From Sphingomonas adhaesiva (GTDB taxonomy: Bacteria > Pseudomonadota > Alphaproteobacteria > Sphingomonadales > Sphingomonadaceae), in contig NZ_NWVC01000002.1 of the NCBI RefSeq assembly GCF_002374855.1, forward strand, positions 372,001-436,000: DNA of 64,000 nt, given 5' to 3'. The notes below the pieces were generated by a model. The model ran no database searches. It saw nothing but the letters and a program-made list of their open reading frames with translations, and was not told the origin of the DNA. This document shows positions 1 to 9,177 of the stretch, one piece after another. Position 1 is the first letter of the stretch, and the number at the start of each line of letters is the position of its first letter. Made by a program: the position numbers and the translations under genes.

Positions 1-354
1 ATTGGCCGCGGCGAGTTTCTTCGCCTTGCGCTTCATCCCCGATCGCGCCTGCCCCGACAGGCAGGCACGCCACGCCGCCTCGCCCGCGGTCAGATCGACG
101 TAATAGCGTCGGTAGCGTTGCCGGACATGGCCGATCCCCGGCGCGGCGATGACCGCGGCATCGGGCAGCGAAGTGACGAACCAGCCGTCCTGATGCGCGG
201 CCAGCGCGGGCAGCACCGGCGCGTGCCCGGCCAGCGCCTCGTCCAGCGACAGGCCGATCCGCACCAGATCGCGCGGGATCGACGCCAGCGTGCGCGCGCC
301 GATGCGGAACGACAAGGCGCCCGCCGCCCCGCCCGACGCGGGAGGCGCGCTCAC
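1..354 (-). CDS. GNAT-type (CelD/FemAB-like) acyltransferase, N-terminal part, cut by window edge
   Basis: The reading frame opens with GTG and overlaps the deacetylase stop as GTGA, so the two genes are probably translationally coupled. The 118 visible residues run off the left edge. The stretch RQRYRRYYVDL, followed about 20 residues later by a basic SGMKRKAKKL segment, resembles the start of the acetyltransferase core in GNAT/CelD proteins of exopolysaccharide clusters. These proteins transfer acyl or aminoacyl groups to sugars or peptides. The catalytic half is outside the window, so the assignment rests on this fragment and on the neighbouring deacetylase. A different acyltransferase subfamily is possible. 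Confidence 0.55.
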   Translation of the reverse strand, partial: MSAPPASGGAAGALSFRIGARTLASIPRDLVRIGLSLDEALAGHAPVLPALAAHQDGWFVTSLPDAAVIAAPGIGHVRQRYRRYYVDLTAGEAAWRACLSGQARSGMKRKAKKLAAAN

Positions 355-1304
355 GCGGCGCGTTCCTCGACCAGCGTCGACCACGCCTGTTCCACCTGTC
401 GCCAGCGCAATCGCAGCGCGCTGGGCGGCAGCGGCGCGTCGTCGCGGCCGGGGCGCAACGCGGGGCGGTCCGCGAAATGCGCGGTCGGCGCCGCATCACG
501 CCGGGCCGCCAGCATCGCGCACAGCGCCTCGAACCGGCGGACATGGACGCGATTGGGCGCGGTGGCGGCGCGGTTGGCCAGTTCGAAACTGTGGCTGACA
601 ATGGTCAGCGCCTCATGCCCGCGATCCACCGCATGGTCGATCGTCGCGCGCATCTCGGCGGTGGACAGCGCACACACCTGCACGTTGCGATAGCGGCCGG
701 GGCGATCCTCGATCAGCGTCACCGGCACTTCCATCACACCGCGGCGGCACACCGGCGCGATCTGTGCCGCGGGCAGCCCGATCGCGCTGGGCCAGGGCGC
801 GTGCGCGCCATTGTGGCTGCTGTCGTAGCGGATGCCCAGCATCGCCAGCGCCGACAGCGTATCGTCGTTGGCGGCATAGCTGCCGGCGCGGAACGCGACC
901 GGCGCGGGCGCCCCCGCCGCGGTCAGCAGCGCGATCCCCTTCGCCAGCAGCGCGGCCTGCGCGTCGCGCGAATGATCGATCAGTTCGAACCGGCCATGCG
1001 TCGCCCCGCCGTCGCCGGGATGCGCGCCGACCCAATTGGGATGCAGGTGCAATTGCACCTCCTGCCCCGCCGCCAGAATCGGCGCGACGACGCGCGCGAT
1101 CGCCTCTTCGCCGTAGACCAGCGCGGGCATCGGATCGACGAAGAACGTCGCCTTCAGCCCGTGCCGCGCCAAGAGGTCGAGCTGCCACGCCAGCCCCACC
1201 CCGGCCGGTTCGATCGACCGTTCGCTGATCGCCGGCAACGCCAGCCCCGCGGCGTGATCGCCCCAGCGGAACTCGGTGTCGATGGTCAGGAAGACGTGCG
1301 GCAT
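351..1304 (-). CDS. Polysaccharide deacetylase family protein
   Basis: This 317-residue protein begins MPHVFLTIDTEFRW. The family's metal-binding first motif is seen as TIDTEF (7-12), followed by KATFFVDP (51-58), HLHPNW (86-91, the His-x-His metal motif) and AFRAGSY (137-143). This is the NodB-type fold that removes N- or O-acetyl groups from polysaccharides. The open frame extends further upstream, but the residues before this ATG look like out-of-frame arginine-rich translation, so I start here. No signal peptide is visible, so a cytoplasmic or sugar-precursor substrate is likely. It lies 47 nt after the DUF3857 gene and is coupled to the acyltransferase downstream, suggesting a carbohydrate-modifying operon that continues to the left. 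Confidence 0.8.
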   Translation of the reverse strand: MPHVFLTIDTEFRWGDHAAGLALPAISERSIEPAGVGLAWQLDLLARHGLKATFFVDPMPALVYGEEAIARVVAPILAAGQEVQLHLHPNWVGAHPGDGGATHGRFELIDHSRDAQAALLAKGIALLTAAGAPAPVAFRAGSYAANDDTLSALAMLGIRYDSSHNGAHAPWPSAIGLPAAQIAPVCRRGVMEVPVTLIEDRPGRYRNVQVCALSTAEMRATIDHAVDRGHEALTIVSHSFELANRAATAPNRVHVRRFEALCAMLAARRDAAPTAHFADRPALRPGRDDAPLPPSALRLRWRQVEQAWSTLVEERAA

Positions 1305-1351
1305 GACGGGGGGTGTAGCAGCCGAAGGTAAACGGACGACTGCGCCGCCTG

Positions 1352-4156
1352 CTACCCGGTCACGCCATAGCGGGCGTAGGTGGCGGCGATCTGCTTGTCG
1401 AACATCGTCGCCGCGGTCATGTCCGCCGCCGCCTCCGCGGTGCGACCCAGATGGCGGCGGGTCAGCGCGCGCAGGTACAGGACGTCGGCCGAGCGCGGCA
1501 TGATGTCCGCCGCCGCGTCCAGGTCCGCCAGCGCCTCGTCGAACCGGCCCATCCGGTAATAAGCGAAGGCGCGGCTGTGCAGCGCCGGCCCCGCACTGTC
1601 GGACAGTTCGATCGCGCGGGTGCAATCCTTCAGCGCGGTGTCGAGCGCGACATTGCCGATCCCCTTCACCCAGCAGCGCGCATTGAGCAGCCCGGAATCG
1701 CCCGGCCGTTCGGCAACGATCGCGTCGAGCAGCGCGACGGCCTGGTCGGGTTCGCCCCCCGCCTTTGCCGCCATCAGTTCCGCGCGGGTCTGGACGGCAC
1801 CGATCCGTTCACGGTCGCCGCGCGCGATCCGCTCGTCGAGCAGCGCATAGGCCGCCGGCCGGTCGCCGCGATGCGCGGTCAACTGCGCCAGCGCCAGCAG
1901 CACGCCGTCATTGTCCGGTTCCAGCCCGCGCGCCTGCTGGTAATCGGCCAGCGCCTCGCGCGGGCGGTCCTCCTCGATATACAGCGCCGCGCGCTGCGTG
2001 CGCAGCCGCACCGAATCCTCCAGCTCGATCGCGCGCGACAGGTCGGCGATCGCGCCCGGATTGTCAAACAGCCCGGCGCGGAACGACGCGCGGCTGGCAA
2101 AGGCGTTCGCTTCCTTCGGATCGCGCGCGATGACCGCGGAGAGGGCCGCCTCCAGCGGCCTGAACCGACCGTCCTTGCGCCCTGCCAGCACCTGTTCGGC
2201 GCGGTTGGGCAGCGCCGCCGGCGCCTTCAGCCGCAACAGGTCGGCAAGCGCCTGGGCATATCGCGCGCGCTCCGCGGCCAGCGCGTCCGGCGCGACCTCG
2301 GCACCAATGGCGTCGACGCGCTCCTCGATGGTGAAGGTGCCGCCGTCGAGCGCCACCTGCCGACGCAGCTGCCGCCCCGCCAGCATCGCGGGCAGCGTGC
2401 GGGATCCTTCCAGCTCCCATGCTGCATCCTTGTCGGGCAATTGCCACGTCGCGCGGTACACCGTGCCACCCGGCGTCCCGGTCGAGACGGGCAGGTCGCG
2501 CCACGCCTGGCGCGCGCGATCAGGCGTGAAATCCAGCAGGCTCACCACCCGGTCGACATTCATGCGATAGCGGCGGTTCTCCCGCCGCCATGGCGTGGTG
2601 ACGATACCGCGCCCCGTCACGGTGGCGGTCGCGGTGGCGGCGTCGTAGCGCATATCCTCCGACACGAACTGCGCCTCGCCCGTCTCCTCGGTGATGATGC
2701 CGCGCAGCAGGTCGCGCCGCTGCTCGGCATCCGCCTGGCTCGCCGCGCCGGCGAACATCTCCGCGATGCGGCCGCGGATCATGATGCTGGCGTCGAACAG
2801 CGTCGGGAATTCGACGCCGGCGCGCTGGTCCCACTTCATCTCGACGATGCGGTCGGGGCGGGCATCGGCGCGCAGCGGCAGCGCCTCCAGCGCCGCGCCA
2901 GCCGTGCGCAGCGGCAGGATATGGCGCAGCGGCGGCATGTCGTGGATATCCTCCAGCCGCGATCCCAGCCCGGTGCCGTCCAGCCACAGCGTCTCGCCGC
3001 CGATCGTCGCGCGCACCAGGATATGGTCGAACACCGCCGCCGACGGCAGCCGCGTCGCGACGATCGCGCCCATCTGCACGCTCGCCAACGCCGGCTCCGC
3101 CGTCACCCCCAGCCGGTGGAGCAGCGCCAGCAGCAGCAGCGTCTTCGCCTTGCAATCGCCGTAGCGCAATTCCCACGTCCGCGCCGGCGCCTGCGGCGTC
3201 AGCGCGCCGCCGTTCATCCCCACCGCCAGATAGCGGACCTTGCCCTGCACCAGTTCCAGCGCACGCTGCGCACGGCGCAGCGGATCGCCTTCCGCCGCCG
3301 CGATCGCCGCCGCCTCGCGGTCCAGCGCGCTGCCCGGCGCGATCAGCCCGTCGGTGGCGTACAGCGGCGCCAGCGTGCGCGACACGTCGGCCCAGTCGGC
3401 GAAGTTCGTCGCCTCGACGATCGGCAGGCGTTGCAGTCGGTCGGGCAGGTCCTCGGGCATGTCGGGCGCCTTGGGCAGCGGCAGCGCGACGATCACCTCG
3501 TGCAGGTCGCCGACGTCACGCTCGGTCGTGGCCAGCCCGGCGGCATAGCCCTTCCACTTCGCCGCCTGCGCGCGCGGCCAGATCAGCCGCGACCGCGCGA
3601 AACCGGCGCGGAACGGCGCGGCCGGGGTCATGGTGACCACCATCGCATGCGCGCCCAGCGCCTTGTCCGATTGGCCGATCGAGAAACTGGTGCGCAGCAC
3701 GTCGCCGACCTGCAACCCCTCGACCGACAGCGTCGCGGTCAACAGGCCGGTAAGGACGTTCTGTTCCATCTGCTGTTCGCGGCGCAGCACGGTGAATTTC
3801 TGCCCCGCGGCGATCAGGTCGATCGTCTTGCCGTCGCGCACTATCTCCAGCCGGTGGATGGTCAGGTCGCCGCGATCGGGCATCCACGGGATCGACAGGT
3901 TGCCCATCTGCGCCAGCATCGCGGGGGTCACCGCGCGGGTGGCGGTGTCGATATAGGTGACCGACTGCGCGCCATCCAGCCGCGCCTGATTGTCGAACAG
4001 GACGATCGCCGGGGCATCGCCGCTGACCTGCGCCGCGGTAATCGCGGGTGCCGCCGCCACCCAGTCGGGCGCGGGCGCGTAGCGCACGGTTTCGGATGCC
4101 TGCACCGATGCCGCGCTCGCCATGAGCACGACCGCCAACGGCCATTGCCGCATCAC
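1352..4156 (-). CDS. DUF3857 / transglutaminase-like / TPR protein, exported
   Basis: This is a 934-residue protein with a signal peptide (about 1-20, ending ASVQA). The N-terminal half is a DUF3857 beta domain (about 50-240). It is followed by a transglutaminase-like core with the catalytic Cys in RYGDCKAKT (Cys335), then a His (FDHILV) and an Asp (WLDGTG), so the papain-like triad looks intact. The last 240 residues are helical TPR repeats, for example RTQRAALYIEED and ALADLDAAADIMP. Proteins of this build are periplasmic or outer-membrane associated in Proteobacteria and Bacteroidetes, with no settled substrate. It is the first gene of the leftward group with the deacetylase and acyltransferase. 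Two consecutive ATGs allow a one-codon-shorter start. Confidence 0.8.
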   Translation of the reverse strand: MMRQWPLAVVLMASAASVQASETVRYAPAPDWVAAAPAITAAQVSGDAPAIVLFDNQARLDGAQSVTYIDTATRAVTPAMLAQMGNLSIPWMPDRGDLTIHRLEIVRDGKTIDLIAAGQKFTVLRREQQMEQNVLTGLLTATLSVEGLQVGDVLRTSFSIGQSDKALGAHAMVVTMTPAAPFRAGFARSRLIWPRAQAAKWKGYAAGLATTERDVGDLHEVIVALPLPKAPDMPEDLPDRLQRLPIVEATNFADWADVSRTLAPLYATDGLIAPGSALDREAAAIAAAEGDPLRRAQRALELVQGKVRYLAVGMNGGALTPQAPARTWELRYGDCKAKTLLLLALLHRLGVTAEPALASVQMGAIVATRLPSAAVFDHILVRATIGGETLWLDGTGLGSRLEDIHDMPPLRHILPLRTAGAALEALPLRADARPDRIVEMKWDQRAGVEFPTLFDASIMIRGRIAEMFAGAASQADAEQRRDLLRGIITEETGEAQFVSEDMRYDAATATATVTGRGIVTTPWRRENRRYRMNVDRVVSLLDFTPDRARQAWRDLPVSTGTPGGTVYRATWQLPDKDAAWELEGSRTLPAMLAGRQLRRQVALDGGTFTIEERVDAIGAEVAPDALAAERARYAQALADLLRLKAPAALPNRAEQVLAGRKDGRFRPLEAALSAVIARDPKEANAFASRASFRAGLFDNPGAIADLSRAIELEDSVRLRTQRAALYIEEDRPREALADYQQARGLEPDNDGVLLALAQLTAHRGDRPAAYALLDERIARGDRERIGAVQTRAELMAAKAGGEPDQAVALLDAIVAERPGDSGLLNARCWVKGIGNVALDTALKDCTRAIELSDSAGPALHSRAFAYYRMGRFDEALADLDAAADIMPRSADVLYLRALTRRHLGRTAEAAADMTAATMFDKQIAATYARYGVTG

Positions 4157-4280
4157 CCCTGTCCCCCCGGATATGTTCCCCGCAGTTCAGCGTAGCGGGT
4201 CGCCGTGAAAGGGAAAGCCCTGGTTTCGGGCCGGAGCGGCGCGACATTCCGCCACCCATCACCCTTCCTATCGAATCGGT

Positions 4281-4363
4281 CGTCATCCCAGCGAAGGCTG
4301 GGATATCCCGGTCATAGCGGCAGACAGGAGCCGGTGGAGGTCCCAGCCTGCGCTGGGGCGACG
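4281..4363. repeat. Two REP-like palindromes between DUF3857 gene and uvrC
   Basis: The 250-nt gap after uvrC holds two short palindromes: one near 4281-4307 with core cccagcgaaggctggg, and one near 4338-4363 with core cccagcctgcgctgggg followed by cgacg. The same cores recur elsewhere in the window. I see no gene in the gap. Confidence 0.75.
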
Positions 4364-4406
4364 TTTCGGGCCGAAGGAAAGGGCCGCCCGCCCCGCCCCC
4401 CCCGCA

Positions 4407-6326
4407 TCACCGCGCGTGGTAGAAATCGTACACCTGCTGCGCCACCCCGGCGCTGACGCCGGGCGCCTTGCGCAGATCCTCCAGGCTGGCGTTGCGCACC
4501 GCGCGGCCGGTGCCGAAATGCATCAGCAGCGCCTTCTTGCGCGCCGGGCCGATGCCGGGCACCTCGTCCAGCGGGCTGGCGCCGATCGCCTTCGCCCGCT
4601 TGGCGCGGTGCGCGCCGATCGCGAAGCGGTGAACCTCGTCGCGCAGCCGCTGGAGGTAGAACAGCAGCGGCGCATTGACCGGCAGCGTCAGTTCGCGCCC
4701 GTCCATCAGGTGGAACACCTCGCGCCCCTCGCGGCCGTGGTGCGGCCCCTTGGCGACGCCGACCAGGCACACGTCCTCGATCCCCAGATCCTCCAGCACC
4801 GCCTTGGCCGCGTTCAGCTGCCCGCGCCCGCCGTCCAGCAGCACCAGATCGGGCCAGGTATCGCCGTCGCGGTCCGGGTCCTCCTCCAGCGCGCGTGCGA
4901 AGCGGCGGGTCAGTACCTCGCGCATCATCGCATAATCGTCGTCGGTCGCCGCCTGCTTGATGTTGAACTTGCGATACTGGCCCTTGCGGAACCCCTCCGG
5001 CCCGGCGACGACCATCGCGCCCAGCGCATTGGTGCCCTGGATATGGCTGTTGTCGTATACCTCGATCCGGTCGGGCGGCTCGGCCAGTTCGAACAACTCG
5101 GCCAGTTCGCGGTGCAGCCGCGCCTGGGTGGTGCTCTCCGCCAGCCGCCGTTCCAGCGCCTCGCGCGCGTTGCGGGTCGCCTGATCGAGCAGCCGCTTGC
5201 GCACGCCGCGCTGGGGCACCTGCATCTCCACCTTGCGCCCGGCCTGATCGGACAGCGCCTGCACCAGCACCTCGGCCTCGGGCAGCACGCGGTCGATCAG
5301 GATCGTGCGCGCGGGCGGCACCTCCTCATAGAATTGCGCCATGAACTGGGTCAGCACCTCGTCCTCGGGCACATCGGCGGTGTGCGCGGGGAAGAAGCTG
5401 CGGTGGCCCCAGTTCTGCCCGCCGCGGATGAAGAACGCCTCGATCCCGATCAGCCCTTCGTGGCTGGCCAGCGCGAAGATATCGGCATCGCCCACGCCCT
5501 CGGCATTGATGAACTGCGTTCCCTGGATGAAGGTGAGCGCCTTCAACCGGTCGCGCAGCACCGCGGCCAGCTCGAAATCCATGTTCTCGGCGGCGGCCTG
5601 CATCTGCGTGCCCAGCTTCGCCTGGACGTCGGTGGTCTTGCCGGCGAGGAATTTCTTGGCGTCGGCGACCAGCTCGGCATAGCCCGCGTCGTCGATCCGG
5701 CCGACGCACGGCGCCGAACACCGCTTGATTTGGTACAGCAGGCACGGGCGGTCGCGCGTCTTGAAGAAGCCGTCGGTGCAGCTGCGCAGCAGGAACAGTT
5801 TCTGGAGCGCGTTGAGCGTATTGTTGACGCTGCCCGCGCTGGCGAACGGGCCGTAATAGTCGCCCTTCGCCCGCCGCGCGCCGCGATGCTTCTGGATGCG
5901 CGGGAAGTCGTGATCGGCGCGCAACAGGATGAACGGGAAGCTTTTGTCGTCGCGCAGCAGCACGTTGTAGGCGGGGCGGTACCGCTTGATGAGCTGCGCC
6001 TCCAGCAGCAGCGCCTCCGCCTCGTTGTTGGTCGTGACGATCGTCATCGACCGGGTCAGCGACACCATCCGCTGCAACCGCTTCGACAGGCGTTCGACCT
6101 GCACGTAATTGCCGACGCGGTTCTTCAGCGCGCGCGCCTTGCCGACGTACAGCACGTCGCCCTTGGCATCGTGCATCCGGTACACGCCGGGCTTGAGCGG
6201 CAGAGTCTTCAGAACATTGCGGATCGCCGCCACGCCGGTTTCCAGATCGGGCGTGTCGGCGCCGCGAACGGTATAGGTCGCGGCTTCCTCGTTGAAGCGG
6301 TCGGGGGGGCCGTAATTGCCGGTCAT
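4407..6326 (-). CDS. uvrC: Excinuclease ABC subunit C
   Basis: UvrC makes both incisions around bulky DNA lesions in nucleotide excision repair, working with UvrA and UvrB. Domains appear in the usual order: a GIY-YIG nuclease (PGVYRMHDAKGDVLYVGKA), the UVR motif that contacts UvrB (AAAENMDFELAAVLRDRL), the RNase H-like second nuclease (YDNSHIQGTNALGAMVV, then LVLLDGGRGQL), and a C-terminal helix-hairpin-helix (EVPGIGPARKKALL). I start at MTGNYGPP, giving 639 residues; an in-frame ATG 36 nt upstream gives a longer, less typical N-terminus. No alphaproteobacterial SOS box is visible upstream. It is transcribed leftward as a single gene. Confidence 0.96.
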   Translation of the reverse strand: MTGNYGPPDRFNEEAATYTVRGADTPDLETGVAAIRNVLKTLPLKPGVYRMHDAKGDVLYVGKARALKNRVGNYVQVERLSKRLQRMVSLTRSMTIVTTNNEAEALLLEAQLIKRYRPAYNVLLRDDKSFPFILLRADHDFPRIQKHRGARRAKGDYYGPFASAGSVNNTLNALQKLFLLRSCTDGFFKTRDRPCLLYQIKRCSAPCVGRIDDAGYAELVADAKKFLAGKTTDVQAKLGTQMQAAAENMDFELAAVLRDRLKALTFIQGTQFINAEGVGDADIFALASHEGLIGIEAFFIRGGQNWGHRSFFPAHTADVPEDEVLTQFMAQFYEEVPPARTILIDRVLPEAEVLVQALSDQAGRKVEMQVPQRGVRKRLLDQATRNAREALERRLAESTTQARLHRELAELFELAEPPDRIEVYDNSHIQGTNALGAMVVAGPEGFRKGQYRKFNIKQAATDDDYAMMREVLTRRFARALEEDPDRDGDTWPDLVLLDGGRGQLNAAKAVLEDLGIEDVCLVGVAKGPHHGREGREVFHLMDGRELTLPVNAPLLFYLQRLRDEVHRFAIGAHRAKRAKAIGASPLDEVPGIGPARKKALLMHFGTGRAVRNASLEDLRKAPGVSAGVAQQVYDFYHAR

Positions 6327-6392
6327 CGCCCGCGATCTAGGGATGCGCGGACTCGGCGGCAACGCCCGGCAGGTGCGATTCGGGGAGGCATG

Positions 6393-6417
6393 GCTGCCGG
6401 ATCGGGTCCGGCATGAC
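6393..6417. repeat. REP-like palindrome, second type (gccgga-N-tccggc)
   Basis: The palindrome tgccggatcgggtccggca followed by tgac lies between the hypothetical gene and uvrC. The same design recurs near 23020-23046. Confidence 0.6.
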
Positions 6418-6431
6418 GATGCGCAGGCGGA

Positions 6432-6812
6432 TCACGGCCGCCGCCACGCCGCCGGCCAGCGATCGAAGTCCGCGCCGGCCCAGATCGTGCCGTCCGGCTC
6501 GACCGCGAAGAAGGCGAATTCGGGCGGGTCGGGCCAGCCATGCCAGACGCGATCGCGCACGATCCAGCGGCGGCCGTCGACCTGCGCCAGCGCGACCGTG
6601 TCGTCGCCGAAGCGGCCGATCACCGGGTCGCCGTCGATCGCGGCGCGTTCGGCAGCGGTAGGCGTGCGCCACGTCACCGCGCGGCGGCGGCAGCGGCGGA
6701 AGCGGTGGAGGAAGCGCAGGTCGTCGGCGAGCGACTGGCCGAAGCCATCGGGGTCGACGCCCGGCTCATCGCGGCGCAGCAGCGCGCGGAGGCGATCGGT
6801 CCAACGGGCCAT
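6432..6812 (-). CDS. Conserved hypothetical protein, 126 residues
   Basis: This is a small soluble protein with no signal peptide. The N-terminal third is basic (LRFLHRFRRCRRRAVTWR). The rest contains ordinary protein sequence with many aromatic residues (RRWIVRDRVWHGWPDPPEFAFF), ending WPAAWRRP. Codon use matches its neighbours, and the frame is the only sensible one in the interval. I do not recognise a family. It sits between the atp operon terminator and uvrC and could be transcribed on its own. Function unknown. Confidence 0.6.
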   Translation of the reverse strand: MARWTDRLRALLRRDEPGVDPDGFGQSLADDLRFLHRFRRCRRRAVTWRTPTAAERAAIDGDPVIGRFGDDTVALAQVDGRRWIVRDRVWHGWPDPPEFAFFAVEPDGTIWAGADFDRWPAAWRRP

Positions 6813-6864
6813 GCCGCATCATCCCGCGCCGCGCGGCGCGCGGCAAGCCCGCGCCCGAAACACG

Positions 6865-6890
6865 AAAACCCCGCCGCGACGCGACGGGGT
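6865..6890 (-). terminator. Intrinsic terminator of the F0 ATP synthase operon
   Basis: Read leftward, accccgtcg and cggcggggt form a nine-pair stem with one G-U pair and a short loop, followed at once by a run of T. It lies 30 nt past the atpF stop. Confidence 0.75.
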
Positions 6891-6919
6891 CTTCCTGCGG
6901 GCAACGCAGAACGCGGCGC

Positions 6920-7534
6920 TCAGTTGAGCCGGCCGACCCCGGCGATCGCCTTGTCGATCAGCGGACGGTCGGCGTCCTGGCCGTGCCGCTCGGCGATCAG
7001 CGCCGCAGCGGCGGCGACGGCGGCCTGCGCGGTGCGGGCGCGGACCTCGGCGATCGCCGCACGCTCGGCGGCGGCGATCTTGTCCTCGGCCATCTTCGCG
7101 CGGCGATCCATCAGCAGCGCGGTGTCGGCCTTGGCCTTGGCGATGATCGCGGTCGCCTCGTGCTGCGCATTCTCGCGCATCCGGGCGGCGTCGCTTTCGG
7201 CGGACTGCGCCTTGGCGGCATATTCGTCGCGCAGCGCCTCGGCCTCGCGGCGCAGCTGCGCGGCCTCGTCCAGCTGGCGGCGGATTTCGCCGATGCGCTT
7301 GTCGAGCATCCCGGCGATCGCCGCCGGCACCTTGGCGATGACCATGCCGACCAGCACCACCAGCGCGGCGATCCCGACCCAGCCGGTGTCGTTGAAGCCC
7401 AGCGCGGTCGGCGCGGCATGTTCCACGGCGCCGCCATGGACGGTGCCGGTCATCCCGCTGCCGTTGGCGACGTCATGCGTCTCTAGCGGCTGCGCCTCGA
7501 TGTCCTGCACGACGGTGGAGGTGGGATTAGCCAT
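6920..7534 (-). CDS. atpF: F0 ATP synthase subunit b
   Basis: Subunit b is part of the peripheral stalk that holds the F1 head against the membrane motor. The 204-residue protein has an unusually long leader of about 50 residues, then one membrane segment (GWVGIAALVVLVGMVIAKVP, about 51-70). A long charged Ala-rich coiled coil follows (IRRQLDEAAQLRREAEALRD and onward). Its start overlaps the b' stop by 8 nt, and it is the last gene of the operon. The pairing with a distinct b' copy just upstream is the alphaproteobacterial arrangement. The long leader could mean a later true start, but no better one is obvious. Confidence 0.92.
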   Translation of the reverse strand: MANPTSTVVQDIEAQPLETHDVANGSGMTGTVHGGAVEHAAPTALGFNDTGWVGIAALVVLVGMVIAKVPAAIAGMLDKRIGEIRRQLDEAAQLRREAEALRDEYAAKAQSAESDAARMRENAQHEATAIIAKAKADTALLMDRRAKMAEDKIAAAERAAIAEVRARTAQAAVAAAAALIAERHGQDADRPLIDKAIAGVGRLN

Positions 7535-8021
7535 GTGTCATCTGCCTGCGCACCGCCTCGTTGGCGGCTTCGGGGGAGATGGCGACGCCCGACAGGCGCT
7601 CGACCAGCTCCTGTGCGGCTTCCGCCGCGATCGTCTGCACGTTGACCATCGCCGCCGCCTTGGCATTGGCGATCGCCACGTCGTGATGCGCCACGCGCTC
7701 GGCCAGGTCGGCGTCGGCGGCACGCATCTGCGTTTCGGCAGCGGTCGCCGCCTGCGCCTTGGCCTTGGCGACCTCGGCCTGCGCGGCGGCGCGCGCGGCG
7801 TCCATCCGCGCGGTCCATGCCGCCTCGGTCGTGTCGGCCTGGCCGCGCGCCGCTTCGGCGTCGGCCAGATCCTGCGCGATCTTCGATTCGCGCAGGTCCA
7901 TCACGCCCTGCACCCTGGGGACCATCATCTTGCCGATCCCGAAATACAGGATGCCGAAGGTGACGAGCAGCCAGAAGATCTGCGAGGCGTAGGTGGCGGC
8001 GATCTGACTGATTTGAGGCAT
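7527..8021 (-). CDS. atpF2: F0 ATP synthase subunit b'
   Basis: This is the second, diverged b-type stalk subunit, forming a b/b' heterodimer in alphaproteobacteria, cyanobacteria and plastids. The 164-residue protein begins MPQISQIAATYASQIFWLLV. It has its membrane span at about 12-34 and the typical VPRVQGVMDLRESKIAQDL start to the coiled coil. It follows subunit c by 65 nt and overlaps subunit b by 8 nt, so the two stalk chains are probably made in a fixed ratio by translational coupling. Confidence 0.93.
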   Translation of the reverse strand: MPQISQIAATYASQIFWLLVTFGILYFGIGKMMVPRVQGVMDLRESKIAQDLADAEAARGQADTTEAAWTARMDAARAAAQAEVAKAKAQAATAAETQMRAADADLAERVAHHDVAIANAKAAAMVNVQTIAAEAAQELVERLSGVAISPEAANEAVRRQMTHG

Positions 8022-8086
8022 GGGTGTCCGCTATCCTTGGTGCCCCGCCCGCACGGGGCGGACGGGACGGGTCCGTCGGCGTGTCG

Positions 8087-8314
8087 TTACGCGACGAACA
8101 CCAGGATGATCATCGTCACGAAGGCGAGCAGGCCCAGAAGCTCCGCACCGGCGAAGCCGATGAACAGGCGGCCCTGCTGGCCGTCGGCGGCACCCGGGTT
8201 GCGCAGCGCACCTTCGAGGAAGGCGGCGAACACGTTGCCCACGCCCAGCGCGGCAATGCCCATGCCGATCGCGGCGAGACCAGCACCGAGCAGCTTGGCG
8301 GCGGTTGCGTCCAT
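8087..8314 (-). CDS. atpE: F0 ATP synthase subunit c
   Basis: The 75-residue proteolipid of the rotating c-ring has two membrane hairpin helices joined by the polar loop RNPGAADGQQG. The proton-carrying carboxylate is Glu58 in FAGAELLGLL. I see no set of polar neighbours that would suggest sodium coupling. The Shine-Dalgarno-like ggga lies about nine bases ahead of the ATG. Its place between subunits a and b' is the normal order. Confidence 0.96.
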   Translation of the reverse strand: MDATAAKLLGAGLAAIGMGIAALGVGNVFAAFLEGALRNPGAADGQQGRLFIGFAGAELLGLLAFVTMIILVFVA

Positions 8315-8360
8315 GTCAGTAAACTCCCGTGAAAAAATCAGTTGGTTGAACGAAGGAAAC

Positions 8361-9149
8361 TCAGTGCAGGTTGACCGCGTCGTTGAGATAGACGCTGGTC
8401 AGCAGCGCGAAGACATAGGCCTGGATCGCCGCCACCAGCAGTTCGAGCAGCGTGATGCCGATCATCAGCGCGAAGCTGGGCAGGCTGACGATCGCGGCAT
8501 AGCCGGCGCCCATGTTCAGCCCGTTGATGACGAACGCCGCCAGCACCTTCAGCAGGATGTGCCCCGCGGTCATCGCGACGAACAGTCGCAGACCCAGCGA
8601 GAACGGACGGACCAGGAAGCTCAGCAGTTCGACGACGAAGATCAGCGGGATCATCACCACCGGCGTGCCGTGCGGCACGAACAGGCTGAAGAAGTGGAAG
8701 CCGTGCTTGCCGAAGCCGACGATCAGCACGATCGAGAAGCTGATGATCGCCAGCACGCCGGTGACGGTCAGGTGGCTGGTGATCGTGAACGGGTGCCAGC
8801 CCGGCACGATGCCGACCGGCATCAGCCCCAGGACGTTGGCGAACAGGATGAACATGAACAGCGAGAAGACGTAGGGGACGAAGCGCTTGCCCTCCGGCCC
8901 GACGTTCGACGTCAGCATGTTCTGGACGAAGCCGGTGAACCCCTCCACCGCGGCCTGCCAGCGGCCGGGCACCAGCTCGCGCTTCATCCCGCCCAGCATG
9001 AACAGCCACAGGCAGACGAGGGTGATGACCATCCACAGCGCCGAATTGGTGAACGACAGATCATAGCCGCCCACCACCCACTTCTGACCGAGCACAGGCT
9101 CGATCAGGAACTGGTGCATCGGATCGATCTTGCCGCCTTCTGCCGCCAC
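8361..9149 (-). CDS. atpB: F0 ATP synthase subunit a
   Basis: The 262-residue integral membrane stator forms the proton half-channels next to the c-ring. At least five hydrophobic spans are visible. The essential arginine lies in the helix RPFSLGLRLFVAMTAGH, and the late helix ALMIGITLLELLVAAIQAYVF is characteristic. It follows atpI by 28 nt and precedes atpE. The F1 genes are not in this window, so the F0 and F1 operons are separate, as usual in alphaproteobacteria. Confidence 0.96.
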   Translation of the reverse strand: MAAEGGKIDPMHQFLIEPVLGQKWVVGGYDLSFTNSALWMVITLVCLWLFMLGGMKRELVPGRWQAAVEGFTGFVQNMLTSNVGPEGKRFVPYVFSLFMFILFANVLGLMPVGIVPGWHPFTITSHLTVTGVLAIISFSIVLIVGFGKHGFHFFSLFVPHGTPVVMIPLIFVVELLSFLVRPFSLGLRLFVAMTAGHILLKVLAAFVINGLNMGAGYAAIVSLPSFALMIGITLLELLVAAIQAYVFALLTSVYLNDAVNLH

Positions 9150-9177
9150 GCGCTGGTCCCCAACCGTCTTACATACG

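Noticed and set aside
6363..6431. SOS box ahead of uvrC
   Set aside because: No GTTC-N7-GTTC or close variant is visible upstream of uvrC in the region inspected.
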